Source: Sipunculus nudus
Lineage: Eukaryota > Annelida > Sipuncula > Golfingiida > Sipunculidae
NCBI GenBank assembly: GCA_026874595.1
Contig: CM049306.1
Location: 92,929,642 to 92,993,641, forward strand
Direction: 5' to 3'
DNA: 64,000 bases
This document shows, in pieces, positions 1 to 13,060 of this stretch. The position numbers and the translations under genes are program-made. The notes under the pieces were generated by a model, which worked only from the letters and a program-made list of their open reading frames with translations, was not told the origin of the DNA and did no database searches. Numbering within the stretch: position 1 is the stretch's first letter; every line of letters begins with the position of its first letter.

Positions 1-3000
1 AAGTAATGTAAGGTTATTTGAACATTCTACAGAAAGGGGATAACTTTATAAAGATATTCTCACAGCTTCCCCTCTAAAGTAATGTAAGGTTATTTGAACA
101 TTCTACAGAAAGGGGATAACTTTATAAAGATATTCTCACAGCTTCCCCTCTAAAGTAATGTAAGGTTATTTGAACATTCTACAGAAAGGGGATTACTTTA
201 TAAAGATATTCTAACAGCTTCCCCTCTAAAGTAATGTAAGGTTATTTGAACATTCTACAGAAAGGGGATTACTTTATAAAGATATTATGACAGCTTCCCC
301 TCTAAAGTAATGTAAGGTTATTTGAACATTCTACAGAAAGGGGATTACTTTATAAAGATATTCTCACAGCTTCCCCTCTAAAGTAATGTAAGGTTATTTG
401 AACATTCTACAGAAAGGGGATTACTTTATAAAGATATTCTCACAGCTTCCCCTCTAAAGTAATGTAAGGTTATTTGAACATTCTACAGAAAGGGGATTAC
501 TTTATAAAGATATTCTCACAGCTTCCCCTCTAAAGTAATGTAAGGTTATTTGAACATTCTACAGAAAGGGGATTACTTTATAAAGATATTCTCACAGCTT
601 CCCCTCTAAAGTAATGTAAGGGTATTTGAACATTCTACAGAAAGGGGATTACTTTATAAAGATATTCTAACAGCTTCCCCTCTAAAATAATGTACGGTTA
701 TTTGAACATTCTACAGAAAGGGGATTACTTTATAAAGATATTCTCACAGCTTCCCCTCTAAAATAATGTACGGTTATTTGAACATTCTACAGAAAGAGGA
801 TTACTTTATAAAGATATTCTCACAGCTTCCCCTCTAAAATAATGTAAGGTTATTTGAACATTCTACAGAAAGGGGATTACTTTATAAAGATATTCTAACA
901 GCTTCCTCTCTAAAGTAATGTAAGGTTATTTGAACATTCTACAGAAAGGGGATTACTTTATAAAGATATTCTCACAGCTTCCCATCTAAAGTAATGTAAG
1001 GTTATTTGAACAGTCTACAGAAAGGGGATTACTTTATAAAGCTATTCTCACAGCTTCCCCTCTAAAGTAATGTAAGGTTATTTGAACATTCTACAGAAAG
1101 GGGATTACTTTATAAAGCTATTCTCACAGCTTCCCCTCTAAAATAATGTAAGGTTATTTGAACATTCTACAGAAAGGGGATTACTTTATAAAGATATTCT
1201 AACAGCTTCCCCTCTAAAGTAATGTAAGGTTATTTGAACATTCTACAGAAAGGGGATTACTTTATAAAGATATTCTAAAAGCTTCCCCCTCTAAAATAAT
1301 GTAAGGTTATTTGAACATTCTACAGAAAGGGGATAACTTTATAAAGATATTCTCACAGCTTCCCCTCTAAAGTAATGTAAGGTTATTTGAACATTCTACA
1401 GAAAGGGGATAACTTTATAAAGATATTCTCACAGCTTCCCCTCTAAAGTAATGTAAGGTTATTTGAACATTCTACAGAAAGGGGATTACTTTAGAAAGAT
1501 ATTCTAACAGCTTCCCCTCTAAAGTAATGTAAGGTTATTTGAACATTCTACAGAAAGGGGATTACTTTATAAAGATATTATGACAGCTTCCCCTCTAAAG
1601 TAATGTAAGGTTATTTGAACATTCTACAGAAAGGGGATTACTTTATAAAGATATTCTCACAGCTTCCCCTCTAAAGTAATGTAAGGTTATTTGAACATTC
1701 TACAGAAAGGGGATTACTTTATAAAGATATTCTCACAGCTTCCCCTCTAAAGTAATGTAAGGTTATTTGAACATTCTACAGAAAGGGGATTACTTTATAA
1801 AGATATTCTCACAGCTTCCCCTCTAAAGTAATGTAAGGTTATTTGAACATTCTACAGGAAGGGGATTACTTTATAAAGATATTCTAACAGCTTCCCCTCT
1901 AAAATAATGTACGGTTATTTGAACATTCTACAGAAAGGGGATTACTTTATAAAGATATTCTCAAAGCTTCCCCTCTAAAATAATGTACGGTTATTTGAAC
2001 ATTCTACAGAAAGAGGATTACTTTATAAAGATATTCTCACAGCTTCCCCTCTAAAATAATGTAAGGTTATTTGAACATTCTACAGAAAGGGGATTACTTT
2101 ATAAAGATATTCTAACAGCTTCCTCTCTAAAGTAATGTAAGGTTATTTGAACATTCTACAGAGAGGGGATTACTTTATAAAGATATTCTCACAGCTTCCC
2201 ATCTAAAGTAATGTAAGGTTATTTGAACATTCTACAGAAAGGGGATTACTTTATAAAGCTATTCTCACAGCTTCCCCTCTAAAGTAATGTAAGGTTATTT
2301 GAACATTCTACAGAAAGGGGATTACTTTATAAAGCTATTCTCACAGCTTCCCCTCTAAAATAATGTAAGGTTATTTGAAAATTCTACAGAAAGGGGATTA
2401 CTTTATAAAGATATTCTAACAGCTTCCCCTCTAAAGTAATGTAAGGTTATTTGAAAATTCTACAGAAAGGGGATTACTTTATAAAGATATTCTAACAGCT
2501 TCCCCTCTAAAATAATGTAAGGTTATTTGAACATTCTACAGAAAGGGGATTACTTTATAAAGATATTCTCACAGCTTCCCCTCTAAAGTAATGTAAGGTT
2601 ATTTGAACATTCTACAGAAAGGGGATTACTTTATAAAGATATTCTCACAGCTTCCCCTCTAAAGTAATGTAAGGTTATTTGAACATTCTACAGAAAGGGG
2701 ATTACTTTATAAAGATATTCTCACAGCTTCCCCTCTAAAGTAATGTAAGGTTATTTGAACATTCTACAGGAAGGGGATTACTTTATAAAGATATTCTAAC
2801 AGCTTCCCCTCTAAAATAATGTACGGTTATTTGAACATTCTACAGAAAGGGGATTACTTTATAAAGATATTCTCAAAGCTTCCCCTCTAAAATAATGTAC
2901 GGTTATTTGAACATTCTACAGAAAGAGGATTACTTTATAAAGATATTCTCACAGCTTCCCCTCTAAAATAATGTAAGGTTATTTGAACATTCTACAGAAA

Positions 3001-5605
3001 GGGGATTACTTTATAAAGATATTCTAACAGCTTCCTCTCTAAAGTAATGTAAGGTTATTTGAACATTCTACAGAGAGGGGATTACTTTATAAAGATATTC
3101 TCACAGCTTCCCATCTAAAGTAATGTAAGGTTATTTGAACATTCTACAGAAAGGGGATTACTTTATAAAGCTATTCTCACAGCTTCCCCTCTAAAGTAAT
3201 GTAAGGTTATTTGAACATTCTACAGAAAGGGGATTACTTTATAAAGCTATTCTCACAGCTTCCCCTCTAAAATAATGTAAGGTTATTTGAAAATTCTACA
3301 GAAAGGGGATTACTTTATAAAGATATTCTAACAGCTTCCCCTCTAAAGTAATGTAAGGTTATTTGAAAATTCTACAGAAAGGGGATTACTTTATAAAGAT
3401 ATTCTAACAGCTTCCCCTCTAAAATAATGTAAGGTTATTTGAACATTCTACAGAAAGGGGATTACTTTATAAAGATATTCTAACAGCTTCCCCTCTAAAG
3501 TAATGTAAGGTTATTTGAACATTCTACAGAAAGGGGATTACTTTATAAAGATATTCTAACAGCTTCCCCTCTAAAATAATGTAAGGTTATTTGAACATTC
3601 TACAGAAAGGGGATTACTTTATAAAGATATTCTAACAGCTTCCCTCTAAAATAATGTAAGGTTATTTAAACATTCTACGGAAAGGGGATTACTTTATAAA
3701 GATATTCTAACAGCTTCCCCTCTAAAATAATGTAATGTTATTTGAACATTCTACAGAAAGGGGATTACTTTATAAAGATATTCTAACAGCTTCCCCTCTA
3801 AAGTAATGTAAGGTTATTTGAACATTCTACAGAAAGGGGATTACTTTATAAAGATATTCTAACAGCTTCCCCTCTAAAATATGTACGTTATTTGAACATT
3901 CTACAGAAAGGGGATTACTTTATAAAGATATTCTAACAGCTTCCCCTCTAAAATAATGTACGGTTATTTGAACATTCTACAGAAAGGGGATTACTTTATA
4001 AAGATATTATGACAGCTTCCCCTCTAAAATAATGTACGGTTATTTGAACATTCTACAGAAAGGGGATTACTTTATCAATATATTATGACAGCTTCCCCTC
4101 TAAAATAATGTACGGTTATTTTAACATTCTACAGAAAGGGGATTACTTTATAAAGATATTATGACAGCTTCCCCTCTAAAATAATGTACGGTTATTTGAA
4201 CATTCTACAGAAAGGGGATTACTTTATAAAGATATTCTAACAGCTTCCCCTCTAAAATAATGTACGGTTATTTGAAAATTCTACAGAAAGGGGATTACTT
4301 TATAAAGATATTCTAACAGCTTCCCCTCTAAAGTAATGTAAGGTTATTTGAAAATTCTACAGAAAGGGGATTACTTTATAAAGATATTCTAACAGCTTCC
4401 CCTCTAAAGTAATGTAAGGTTATTTGAACATTCTACAGAAAGGGGATTACTTTATCAAGATATTCTAACAGCTTCCCCTCTAAAATAATGTACGGTTATT
4501 TGAACATTCTACAGAAAGGGGATTACTTTATCAAGATATTCTAACAGCTTCCCCTCTTATGTAATGTAAGGTTATTTGAACATTCTACAGAAAGGGGATT
4601 ACTTTATAAAGATATATTAACAGCTTCCCCTCTAAAATAATGTAAGGTTATTTGAACATTCTACAGAAAGGGGATTACTTTATCAAGATATTCTAACAGC
4701 TTCCCCTCTAAAATAATGTAAGGTTATTTGAACATTCTACAGAAAGGAGATTACTTTATAAAGATATTCTAACAGCTTCCCCTCTAAAGGAATGTAAGGT
4801 TATTTGAACATTCTACAGAAAGGGGATTACTTTATCAAGATATTCTAACAGCTTTCCCTCTAAAATAATGTAAGGTTATTTGAACATTCTACAGAAAGGG
4901 GATTACTTTATCAAGATATTCTAACAGCTTCCCCTGTAAAATAATGTAAGGTTATTTGAACATTCTACAGAAAGGGGATATCTTTATCAAGATATTCTAA
5001 CAGCTTCCCCTCTAAAATAATGTAAGGTTATTTGAACATTCTACAGAAAGGGGATTACTTTATAAAGATATTCTAACAGCTTCCCCTCTAAAATAATGTA
5101 AGGTTATTTGAACATTCTACAGAAAGGGGATTACTTTATAAAGATATTCTAACAGCTTTCCCTCTAAAATAATGTACGGTTATTTGAACATTCTACAGAA
5201 AGGGGATTACTTTATAAAGATATTCTAACAGCTTCCCCTCTAAAATAATGTACGGTTATTTGAACATTCTACAGAAAGGGGATTACTTTATCAAGATATT
5301 CTAACAGCTTCCCCTCTAAAATAATGTAAGGTTATTTGAACATTCTACAGAAAGGGGATTACTTTATCAAGATATTCTAACAGCTTCCCCTCTAAAATAA
5401 TGTAAGGTTATTTGAACATTCTACAGAAAGGGGATTACTTTATCAAGATATTCTAACAGCTTCCCCTCTAAAATAATGTAAGGTTATTTGAACATTCTAC
5501 AGAAGGGGATTACTTTATAAAGATTTTCTAACAGCTTCCCCTCTAAAATAATGTAAGGTTATTTGAACATTCTACAGAATGGGGATTATTTTATCAAGAT
5601 ATTCT
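1..5605. repeat. 76-bp satellite array, about 74 monomers, left end outside the window
   Basis: Head-to-tail monomers of 76 bp start at 1, 77, 153 and so on, with very few indels (one extra C near 1287, some losses near 3640-3890 and 5505). Monomers differ at a few recurrent sites: GTAAGG or GTACGG, TAAAGATA or TCAAGATA, CTCACAGC or CTAACAGC or TATGACAGC, and GAACATT or GAAAATT. Left monomers are more uniform. From about 3650 rightward variants are more mixed and monomers start to decay. The array ends at about 5605, where unrelated AT-rich DNA begins. There are no spacers and no open reading frame. Its function is unknown; it could be pericentromeric, interstitial or a local expansion. Confidence 0.97.
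1851..3674. repeat. Higher-order repeat in the satellite: 912-bp (12-monomer) direct duplication
   Basis: Private monomer variants recur exactly 912 bp apart, which is 12 x 76. The ACAGGAAGG variant occurs at 1851 and 2763, the ACAGAGAGG variant at about 2161 and 3073, and the GAAAATT variant at 2371 and 3283. The copies are nearly identical, so the duplication looks recent. An older shift of 16-17 monomers relates roughly 281-1280 to 1574-2500: TATGACAGC at 281 and 1574, and the first TACGG monomers at 681 and 1898. Confidence 0.85.
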
Positions 5606-7179
5606 ACAAACTCATACATTGAGAGCAAAAACTTATTCTACAAACTCATACATTTAGTGCAAAAATCTGATAATTATACAGAATAATTAATAAGATATTA
5701 GTTGGTACTTTCGTGAAATCTAACATATTATACTTAAACAAAATATATAGTGACTGTATGCTTTCACTGATAGTTATATATTGTAAACCTTTAAATCTTG
5801 ACGGAGTAATGTGGAAAGATCACCCCCACATATCCCCCCCCCCACACACACAGATACTAACACAATACACACAAACACCCACACATATATGCATACTTCT
5901 TTAATCACAACTATTTATATAAAACTCTCTTGACAAATCCTGTAGTAGTTATTTGTCTTTTCATTCTTTATAGACAGACAACCACCGGATGTAGAATTAG
6001 GTTTTATAAAAGAAACATGGGTCTTTCAACGGACAATAAGCAGGTAGATAAAACATACGAGGAACACAATAAAAGATAAAAAAATATTTATGAAATCTTT
6101 TAGTTCACTAAATTGAAAACCTAGGGATAAATATCAGTTAAATATGTGCAAAGTCCTTTACAGAGACATACAACGCTCTGTGGGTATAGATTAAATATAC
6201 ATTACGTGACAACAATATTGCCATGTCAAGTTAAATCCTTAATTAATGATCAACACAATCCAAACAGATGTATATGAGTATGTTGCGTAGGCAATTTACA
6301 ATAAACGTGATAGTTGAAAACAAGCTGACACCGGCTGGGGTATATGGTATGTGATTTTCATGAAAAATGTTTATTGTGAAAAGTATTATAATGAATTATT
6401 TTGTAAAGGAGAAATCATTCATGACTCAGTTTCAACGTCCAATTGGTCGGGGCTGTTGTAAACCGAATAACAGTGATATAAAATATTGATACAGCAGAGA
6501 TATGTGAATGAATAACAGAAAACTAAGTCTATATATTAATGATTTTTTACGATTTCATGTGAATTGTTTCGCACCTGACTTTTTATTCAACACACATCAT
6601 ATAAATCATATTCGTTCATTATTTAATAAATAAAATTGCCTACATTTTTCCTTATTCCCCTTTGCCTCCCTTTCTGTCAAGTACATCATTTAAAATACAA
6701 TTCATATCTCACCAAATAATAATATTTGCATCTGCTTCACGATGTACGGCTCTGAGTTAATCTATAGTATGAGTGTAGAAAAAAATCTGTTCGCTGGCAA
6801 CATTTGGAGCATAAACATTAATAAAAATATAAACCGCTCCTTCAATTTCTGCCTTTAATATAATAACTCTGCCTTGGATATATATCTCCTGATTACACCC
6901 TCTAACATTCAAAGTGAGCAGGCTTAAGTTTGCATTCAGGTTATCCAATTATGGTCTTTTCTACAGTAGTAACATGACAGGTGTTCAGTTTCAATCATAT
7001 TTTGCACTTGGATTTTTCTATTGCCAGAAGTTGCTGTTTTTAAATAATTAAGGGTAAAACCAGTGCTAAAGACTTTATGCAGCTTTGCTTTCAGTCAGTT
7101 ATTTCCGTTTGAAATTGACCAAAGCTACCAAAGTCAAAAGGGGCAACAGATTAAAGAAAGTGTAATAAAGTGTCTCTGG
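5606..7179. other. Intergenic flank at the left edge of duplication unit 1, paralogous to about 23700-25120
   Basis: No gene is recognised. The stretch aligns by eye along its length with 23700-25120: shared landmarks are a C-run/CA-rich patch (5823-5890 against 23905-23985), the GACAGACAACCACCGGATG segment (5972 and 24076), and the CTTTATGCAGCTTTGCTTTCAG segment (7073 and 25060). It is AT-rich with scattered stops. It is the part of the duplicated unit that lies between the satellite edge and the first SLC18B1 relic. Confidence 0.75.
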
Positions 7180-7281
7180 GTGTCCTTTAGTTTCTATCTG
7201 GTTTACATGGACAGCAAGAAAACGGAAAAACAAATACATGTTAACTGCAAAACAAAAGAGAAGGCACCACTCATGAGATAG
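7180..7281 (+). pseudogene. Relic of the last exon (exon 13) of an SLC18B1-like gene
   Basis: The translation ...FYLVYMDSKKTEKQ...APLMR-stop matches exon 13 of the intact gene (FYLVYMHCKKKGKQ...VPLIR-stop at 19908-20012), including the position of the stop. The acceptor CAG seen in the intact copy is not recognisable here. Similarity continues past the stop into the 3' flank (GGGTTGATTTATAAAGACC-like sequence and an AATAAA), so this is genomic DNA and not a processed copy. No other exon of this gene precedes it; the rest may have been lost or replaced by the satellite-adjacent DNA. The exon is isolated and surely non-functional. Confidence 0.8.
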
Positions 7282-8697
7282 ATGCATGTAGAAGTTGGGT
7301 TGATTAATAAAGACCTGATTAAAACCTGATTACTTACTCAGAAACAATAAATGTTATGATATTTGAGGCGTTAAAGAGTGAAATTGGATAATTCGTCTGA
7401 TTTCATCGAAGATTTATTATGACCAATACAGAGGGAAAATATGCAGTTATTTCATTTCCGGCTTACATCTTAGGCGTGTTAGTAGATATATCCAAGCGAT
7501 TACTTCCCGTACAGTCTAGCTAATAGGGCTGTTTCTTCCCAGTAATTTATACTAGGTTCTATTGTTATTTTTTTATGTTGAATCAGGTAACAGCATCAAT
7601 ATTAGACATTTCTAGTTATATTTCTCAAACCTCAGTCACCTCCAATAACTTAATTTCATTTATTCTCATTTACCATATAAAGTTGTAATTTAAATCTTGT
7701 CAATTTTTGATTAAAAAAATCAAATTTTGATTAAATCTCAAATTACAGGCAGTATATTACACCGGTAGGAAACCATGAAAATTCACTGAACCCTTTCTTA
7801 ACCTATAAAATACAAATGTGTCCCATTATTTATTTTTATCAGTAAACCTTAAATCCCTATAATTTATCATATGATTTATGTTTAGTGTTCTCACATAGTA
7901 GAATTTCGGTTGGATTCAACCTTAATTTACACAGCTTTTGAAAGAAGCCAATATTCCTGATTCTTTTATTTGTCAGTGTGGTCGAAATTGAACACAAGTG
8001 TATCAAATAAAATGCGTATGCGCGTGTACACGTATAGTGATTGTATATAGTCCGATGCATTTGTGCTTGCTGTTTGACTCCTGTGCGTATGCATTTTATA
8101 ATCTTATAATTTATGGATACTCGATCAATACACGTTGAGTCATTATTGAAGTGTTTGACATAAATACGTACTCTATCAGGATATACAGAACCAAGCAAGA
8201 TTATATTGACCCATCTTTTTGTTTGAGAAACATTTTTGCCCAGGAAGGTGTAGACGGTCAAAGATTAAAATAAGACAATAATACATCCTTATCAATCGAA
8301 AGAGTCGAATGAAATCAATATTTATATATAATGAGATACTCATACGACTCTGATGAAAATGCAAAAAAATACACATAGACTTAAGATAAATGTAAACTAT
8401 CGTAAAACGACCGATACAGAGATTAAAGCCGCCACAGAGACAGGGTCTTTTCACGAGTAGAAGAAATATCCGAAATGGCAAGTGACAAGGCTGAAGTGTA
8501 TTTGATAAAATGAATGGTGGAAGCTCATGTGCTGCCAGTTTGCGAGCAAAAAAACGTGTGCAACCCCTTGGAAAAGGTAAAAATAATTTGCTTCAGCCTA
8601 TCAGCACAGGACTATGCAGCTCAACTTTTATTTTTATATTTTCCGATTAGAATGTTTTACATCTTTAAATTGCTATATGTATTCCCATTTAACACAG
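7282..8697. other. Duplicated 3' flank of an SLC18B1-like gene, paralogous to 20013-21640 and 27267-28500
   Basis: Co-linear by eye with the DNA downstream of the intact gene: the AATAAATG...GATATTTGAGG block, the long AT-rich middle, the CGTATGCGCGTGTACACGT-like block at 8003, and the GAGATTAAAGCCGCC...GAGACAGGGTCTT block near 8420. The last block lies just upstream of exon 1 of gene B in the other copy (21574-21606). Here the exon 1 and exon 2 counterparts are not recognisable. No gene is supported in this stretch. Confidence 0.7.
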
Positions 8698-8925
8698 ATG
8701 CGTCTTATCAGCCCTAAGTTTATGTTTATATTTGGCCCGTTTGTGACTGGTATTTGCTTACTTCTGTTTCAGTGAGTAACGGGTTCATATTACATAAAAT
8801 TAACCTCATAAAACAGATTGCCTTCTATAAAACTCTCGTTAATGTCTTTACAATTAGATGATATAAAGCATTATTTTGGTGTAAATTTATCATGATAATG
8901 CAGCATTTTTATCAATTAAAGGTAT

Positions 8926-9279
8926 TGTTATGCTGAAAATCACAACAATTCGCTGATGATAAATATATCTTTATTTTTCTGGTCTCACTGTACAACTGAC
9001 TGTCGGATGTGTTAAACCCAGCTATTTAACCCTGACCTTTGTACTAATTAGCCAATGAGTGATCTCCCCTTACTGTACAATCAACGCCTAGCATAACGAT
9101 CGCAAGGCTCGTTCCGCCTGATCGATTGCATCTGTGATCCCCTGGCAACCATAGGTAGTGTCCCTAACAACAGGCTGTATTATCCTATCTAAATGGTATC
9201 GCCTGCAGTACGATCCCGTAGCGACTACTGGTGGCGTCCTTGCCTACACATATAAATTAATTTAAAAGATATTATAACA
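8926..9279 (-). repeat. 3' LTR of the retrotransposon (left copy on this strand)
   Basis: 354 bp, beginning TGTTATGCTG and ending TATTATAACA on the plus strand, so it has the TG...CA ends expected of LTRs with a 6-bp inverted terminal match. It aligns end to end with 13874-14213. It is preceded by the target duplication GTAT (8922-8925). The adjacent internal sequence (9280-9292) reads ACCGGGGCTGA on the minus strand, a weak candidate polypurine tract. Confidence 0.92.
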
Positions 9280-9507
9280 TCAGCCCCGGTTTAACAAAAT
9301 TTGGTCCTCCAAATGATAACTGTTCAATAAGAATGGTTAAAAATATTATACAAGATTTCTGTTCAAATCCGTTTCTGTACAAGAACTGTTCAATAAGAAT
9401 AGTTAAAAATATTATTCAATATCTCGAAAATAGCACATCGTGAATTAAAGAGTCTATGTATTGGTTCGTAAACACATGATAGAGAGTGGATAAAAGTTAA
9501 GAGTTAA

Positions 9508-10828
9508 TTATCGCTTTCGTCCTCGCTTTCGTCTCCTACGGGCATTGAATTCTTGAAGTGCTCGTTGTCCAATATTACACTCTGATTCCCACGTGGTTTC
9601 TTTAAAACCTTTCCATTTCACTTTGTCTTTCCCCACGCCTTTACAAGGCAATAATTTGTCAACCTCGTACCACTGTTCAGATGTCGCTGTGGTGTTTTGT
9701 TCTGACGTACTGGCTGTTGGGGTAGATTTTTCACCAGTAGCTGTATCCGGATTGATGGACAAGGGCCGCGTGTCCGGATCACTGTACTCCTTGAGTCGGT
9801 TCGCGTGTATCAGCGAGGGAAGGCTTTTTTTCGTTTCACTGTGATTCAGTGCGTACGTACCATTTGGTCCGCATTCAACAAAATAAAACGGGCCTGTCCA
9901 CCGAGGAGATAATTTTGAACTAAGGCCTACAGGGACCCTGGTGTTTTGTAGCCGCACTAGCGAACCTACGCGGAATTGGGGTGACTGGGCAGGTCGATCG
10001 TGACGTTGTTGGTACGTTGCTTGCCACCGTTTAATGTTTGATTCAGCTGTTTCTCTGGTTATGTTCAACGAAATCCGGAGTTCTTTGACGTGTTGGTGAT
10101 AATTTCCACTAGTTGCTGAGATGTTATCTGGAAATATGTTGTCGAAGGGCAATCTCATTTCTCTGCCAAACACCAGTTCATACTGCGAAAACTGTGTGGA
10201 CTGTGTTGCTGGATTGTGCCGTAAACCCATAAGTATCCCTGGCAACAGTTTATCCAAGTTTGTCTGGTCTTGCTTTACGTATGCCCTCAGTGCTTGTTCT
10301 ATGATGCTTTTTGTACGGTCGCATGCGCTATTGGTTTGCGGGTGGTATACACTGGTTTTGAGTCGTTTGACATCATACATTTTGCATAACTCTGTAACAA
10401 TGCGCGACAGGAAATTCTGTCCCCTATCTGAAAGGAGGGCTGATGGTGCACCGTATCTACAGAAGATATCATTATGAAGTATGCTCGCAATTGTTCCCGC
10501 ATCTACACACAAAAGGATGTATTGGTTGCCTGAGTCTGTTTTGGTGAAAGGTCCCAGGACGTCGACATGCCACCTTTCAAAAATTCCGACCACTGGTAAT
10601 GAATGTAGCGGAGCGGGTTTTTTTACCATAGTTTCTCTTTGACATTTGACACACTTCACATGTATTGATGAAAGTTTGTACGTCCGTGTACATACGAGGC
10701 CAGTTGTATTTGCTGCGTAACTTTTCGTACGTGCGGTCTGTTCCTTGGTGAGCTCCTTCGGCTGCAGCATCGTGGTAAACTTTGAGCAGACTGGCTCTAC
10801 ACTCAGTTGGAACTGCTAAATGTTTCAC
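9508..10828 (-). pseudogene. Retrotransposon integrase with C-terminal chromodomain, frameshifted and internally deleted
   Basis: The N-terminal zinc-binding region lies in one frame (10828-10577: H...H and CEVCQ). The core and C-terminus lie in another (to 9508), so there is a frameshift near 10600. Core motifs include WHVDVLGP (first Asp), LLSDRGQNF (second Asp) and HPQTN. The residue at the usual catalytic Glu position reads Asp (CDRTKS). Between ILLCVDA and the next conserved block roughly 20 residues usual for this family are missing. The tail has a chromodomain-like stretch (WYEVDKLL...VKWKGF...TWE). Expected product: strand transfer of element DNA into chromatin. This copy cannot be active. 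Confidence 0.88.
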
Positions 10829-10859
10829 TAGTCGTATGTTGCGTGAAATATTTCGGCCT

Positions 10860-11856
10860 CGTCTTTCGAACTAATGGTACAGTACACCGTTATCACGCTC
10901 ACTAATAGTCCATTTTTGTTCAGCCTTGTTCAAAGTTCTGCCACCATATGCAATTACACGATCATGACCCTGCCTGTCCACTTGACTCAAAATGAATCCA
11001 ATCGCACTTCTGCTAGCGTCCATCGTTAGGGAAATTGCTGATTCGGTTTGGGATAGGCGAGTATTGGTGATTCTTTCAAGGCCTTTTTTTAACCTTTGAA
11101 ATGACTCTTCACACTCACTGTTCCATTAAAAAAACTGTTTCTTTTAAGGAGTGCGTTCAGTGGTGTTGCGATATCTGCATAACCCCGGACGAAGCGGCGA
11201 TAATAATTGCTATGTCCGAGAAAACTGCGGACCTCACGCTCGTTTTGAGGTTTTGGAAAGTCTTTGACAGCTGTCACTTTTTTCCTGATCCACTGTTACT
11301 TCCCCTGGTGTCAACACGACCCAGATAACTGAGCTTCTCTGCTGCAAATAACACTTATCTGGCCGCAGTTTAAGTTGGCAGACCGGAGTCGCGTGAAGAC
11401 TTGGTTCAGGTGGTGAATATGTTGTTCAACAGTTTGACTGAATATTAGAATGTCATCGACATATACAATTGCTGATTGCCATGTCAGTCCAGCTAGCACT
11501 CGCGCCATTGACATTTGGAACGACGCTGGCGCGTTGACTTATCCGAAAGGCATTCTTTTAAATTGATAAATTCCTTCATGAGTGACAAAGGCTGTTTTGA
11601 TTTTGGATGATGCGTCCTTTGGCACTTGCAAAAATCCTGACGCCAGGTCCAGCGTTGTAAAAAGTGTAGCTTTCGACTCACCCAGAGCATCGAATATATC
11701 ATCGAGACGGGGGAGCGGATGAGACATGGGTTTTGTCACTTCACTGAGTTTTCGATAATCGATAGCAAAGCGGAACTCACCAGATTTCTTGCGTACTAGC
11801 ACGACATGACTACACCATTCTCCCTGACTCGGTTCAATTATTCCCGCTGTAAGCAT
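10860..11856 (-). pseudogene. Retrotransposon reverse transcriptase and RNase H, broken frame
   Basis: Reverse transcriptase fragments in order on the minus strand: 11856-11539 (GIIEPSQGEWCSHVVLVRKK, DYRKLS, FTTLDLASGFLQV, FKRMPFG) and 11514-11311, carrying the catalytic YVDDILIF at about 11443-11466. The following connection domain (FPKPQNEREVRSFLGHSNYY, about 11277-11140) and an RNase H segment (MDASRSAIGF..., about 11030-10870) are in different frames. A TAG interrupts the RNase H end just after a VLYH motif. At least three frame changes separate the pieces. The polymerase active site is present but the polyprotein cannot be made. Confidence 0.88.
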
Positions 11857-11894
11857 GTCATTTACTTGGTGTTGAATTTCCCGTTTGGCTGTCG

Positions 11895-13060
11895 CTAAGC
11901 TCTATAAAATCGCTGCCGTAATTGAGGCGCGTCGCCCGTGTCTATATGGTGTTGGTGGCCGTTTGCTTCTCCGAGTTCCAACAGGGATCCGACGAATACA
12001 TCCTTGTTTCTACCTATAAACGCAAGCCGTTGCCGCCGCTCTGTAACACTGAGAGTTGCGCTGATATCTATACCAAGATCCTCTGCAGCCTTGATATCCT
12101 CATCCAGACCATTTTCAGATGCTGTGTCTGAGTTGCCTATGTTGTCGTCCACAGGAATGATGTCCATTGCTGCAACTGGTATAGCTGTAGCAACCACTTT
12201 TCCTGATTCTAATTTGATGGCAGCGTTTGTAGGGTTTCATATAAGGCCCATTGGGGGTCCCGAGTTCGGGTCGATTATGGTCCGGGAAGAGAGCAACTGT
12301 TTACGGGTCATCAGAGTGTTTCCTGGTTCTAACAGGTACATTTTATTATCTTCTACTGTTACAGGCACTTAACATTCTGACATAGCCGGTATTGTGATTG
12401 CTTAGGCACTGCGAGCAGATGACACTCATGTTTCACTCTGTAGTACATCCACTTCCGTCAATCCACCATGGATGCTTAGGGTGTTTTGTTGTAGATCAAT
12501 TTTGCATCATGTGCTCTTAAAAAAAGTCTAGGCCCAAATAAGAGGACTGTGAAGCCGTTTGAACACATAGACTGGTAGGACGATTTGTAGTCAATTTATC
12601 GAAATAGGCAAGTCTACTATCCCTAACATTGAGTGTTTTTCACCGCAGACTCCGACTATGTGGGCAATATTAATATGTGGGCAATATTGGATGGTTTTAG
12701 CTTTAACTTCCGTCCGATAATTTGTAACACGTTTACCGCTACACAAGATATTATGGCTCCGGTGTCAATAAGGGCACTAATATTCATTGATCCTATCTGG
12801 ACTATGGCGTTATATTTGTCCAACGGTAAAGTTATACTCACTGTGTTGCATGCTGTTATTCCAGTGCTTGATGCTTCCTGCTGGCAGAAGTCCGCCCGGC
12901 ACTCGTGATAATCTTGGTTATCCGTAAGGTGTCTATCTGCGTCTCCACGGATAGACCCGTACCTCAATTGTCTATGGGTGGTTCTGCTGGCGAAGCCACG
13001 CATACGGCGAACATGGCCAATATTGTTGCAGCGGAAGCTTCTAGGTCGGCGGCTTGGCAT
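11895..13060 (-). pseudogene. Retrotransposon protease and pol linker region, broken frame
   Basis: The 13060-12656 frame contains the aspartic protease signature LIDTGA (in NISALIDTGAIISC). A degraded stretch with stops lies at about 12200-12650. The 12197-11895 frame reads ...FIGRNKDVFV...HHIDTGDAPQLRQRFYR, the conserved run-in to Ty3/gypsy reverse transcriptase. Order and spacing agree with a single ancestral pol frame that has taken several indels. Confidence 0.8.

Noticed and set aside
1-5605. CRISPR-like appearance of short regular repeats
   Set aside because: Monomers are directly abutting with no unique spacers, and the rest of the window is clearly metazoan. It is satellite DNA.
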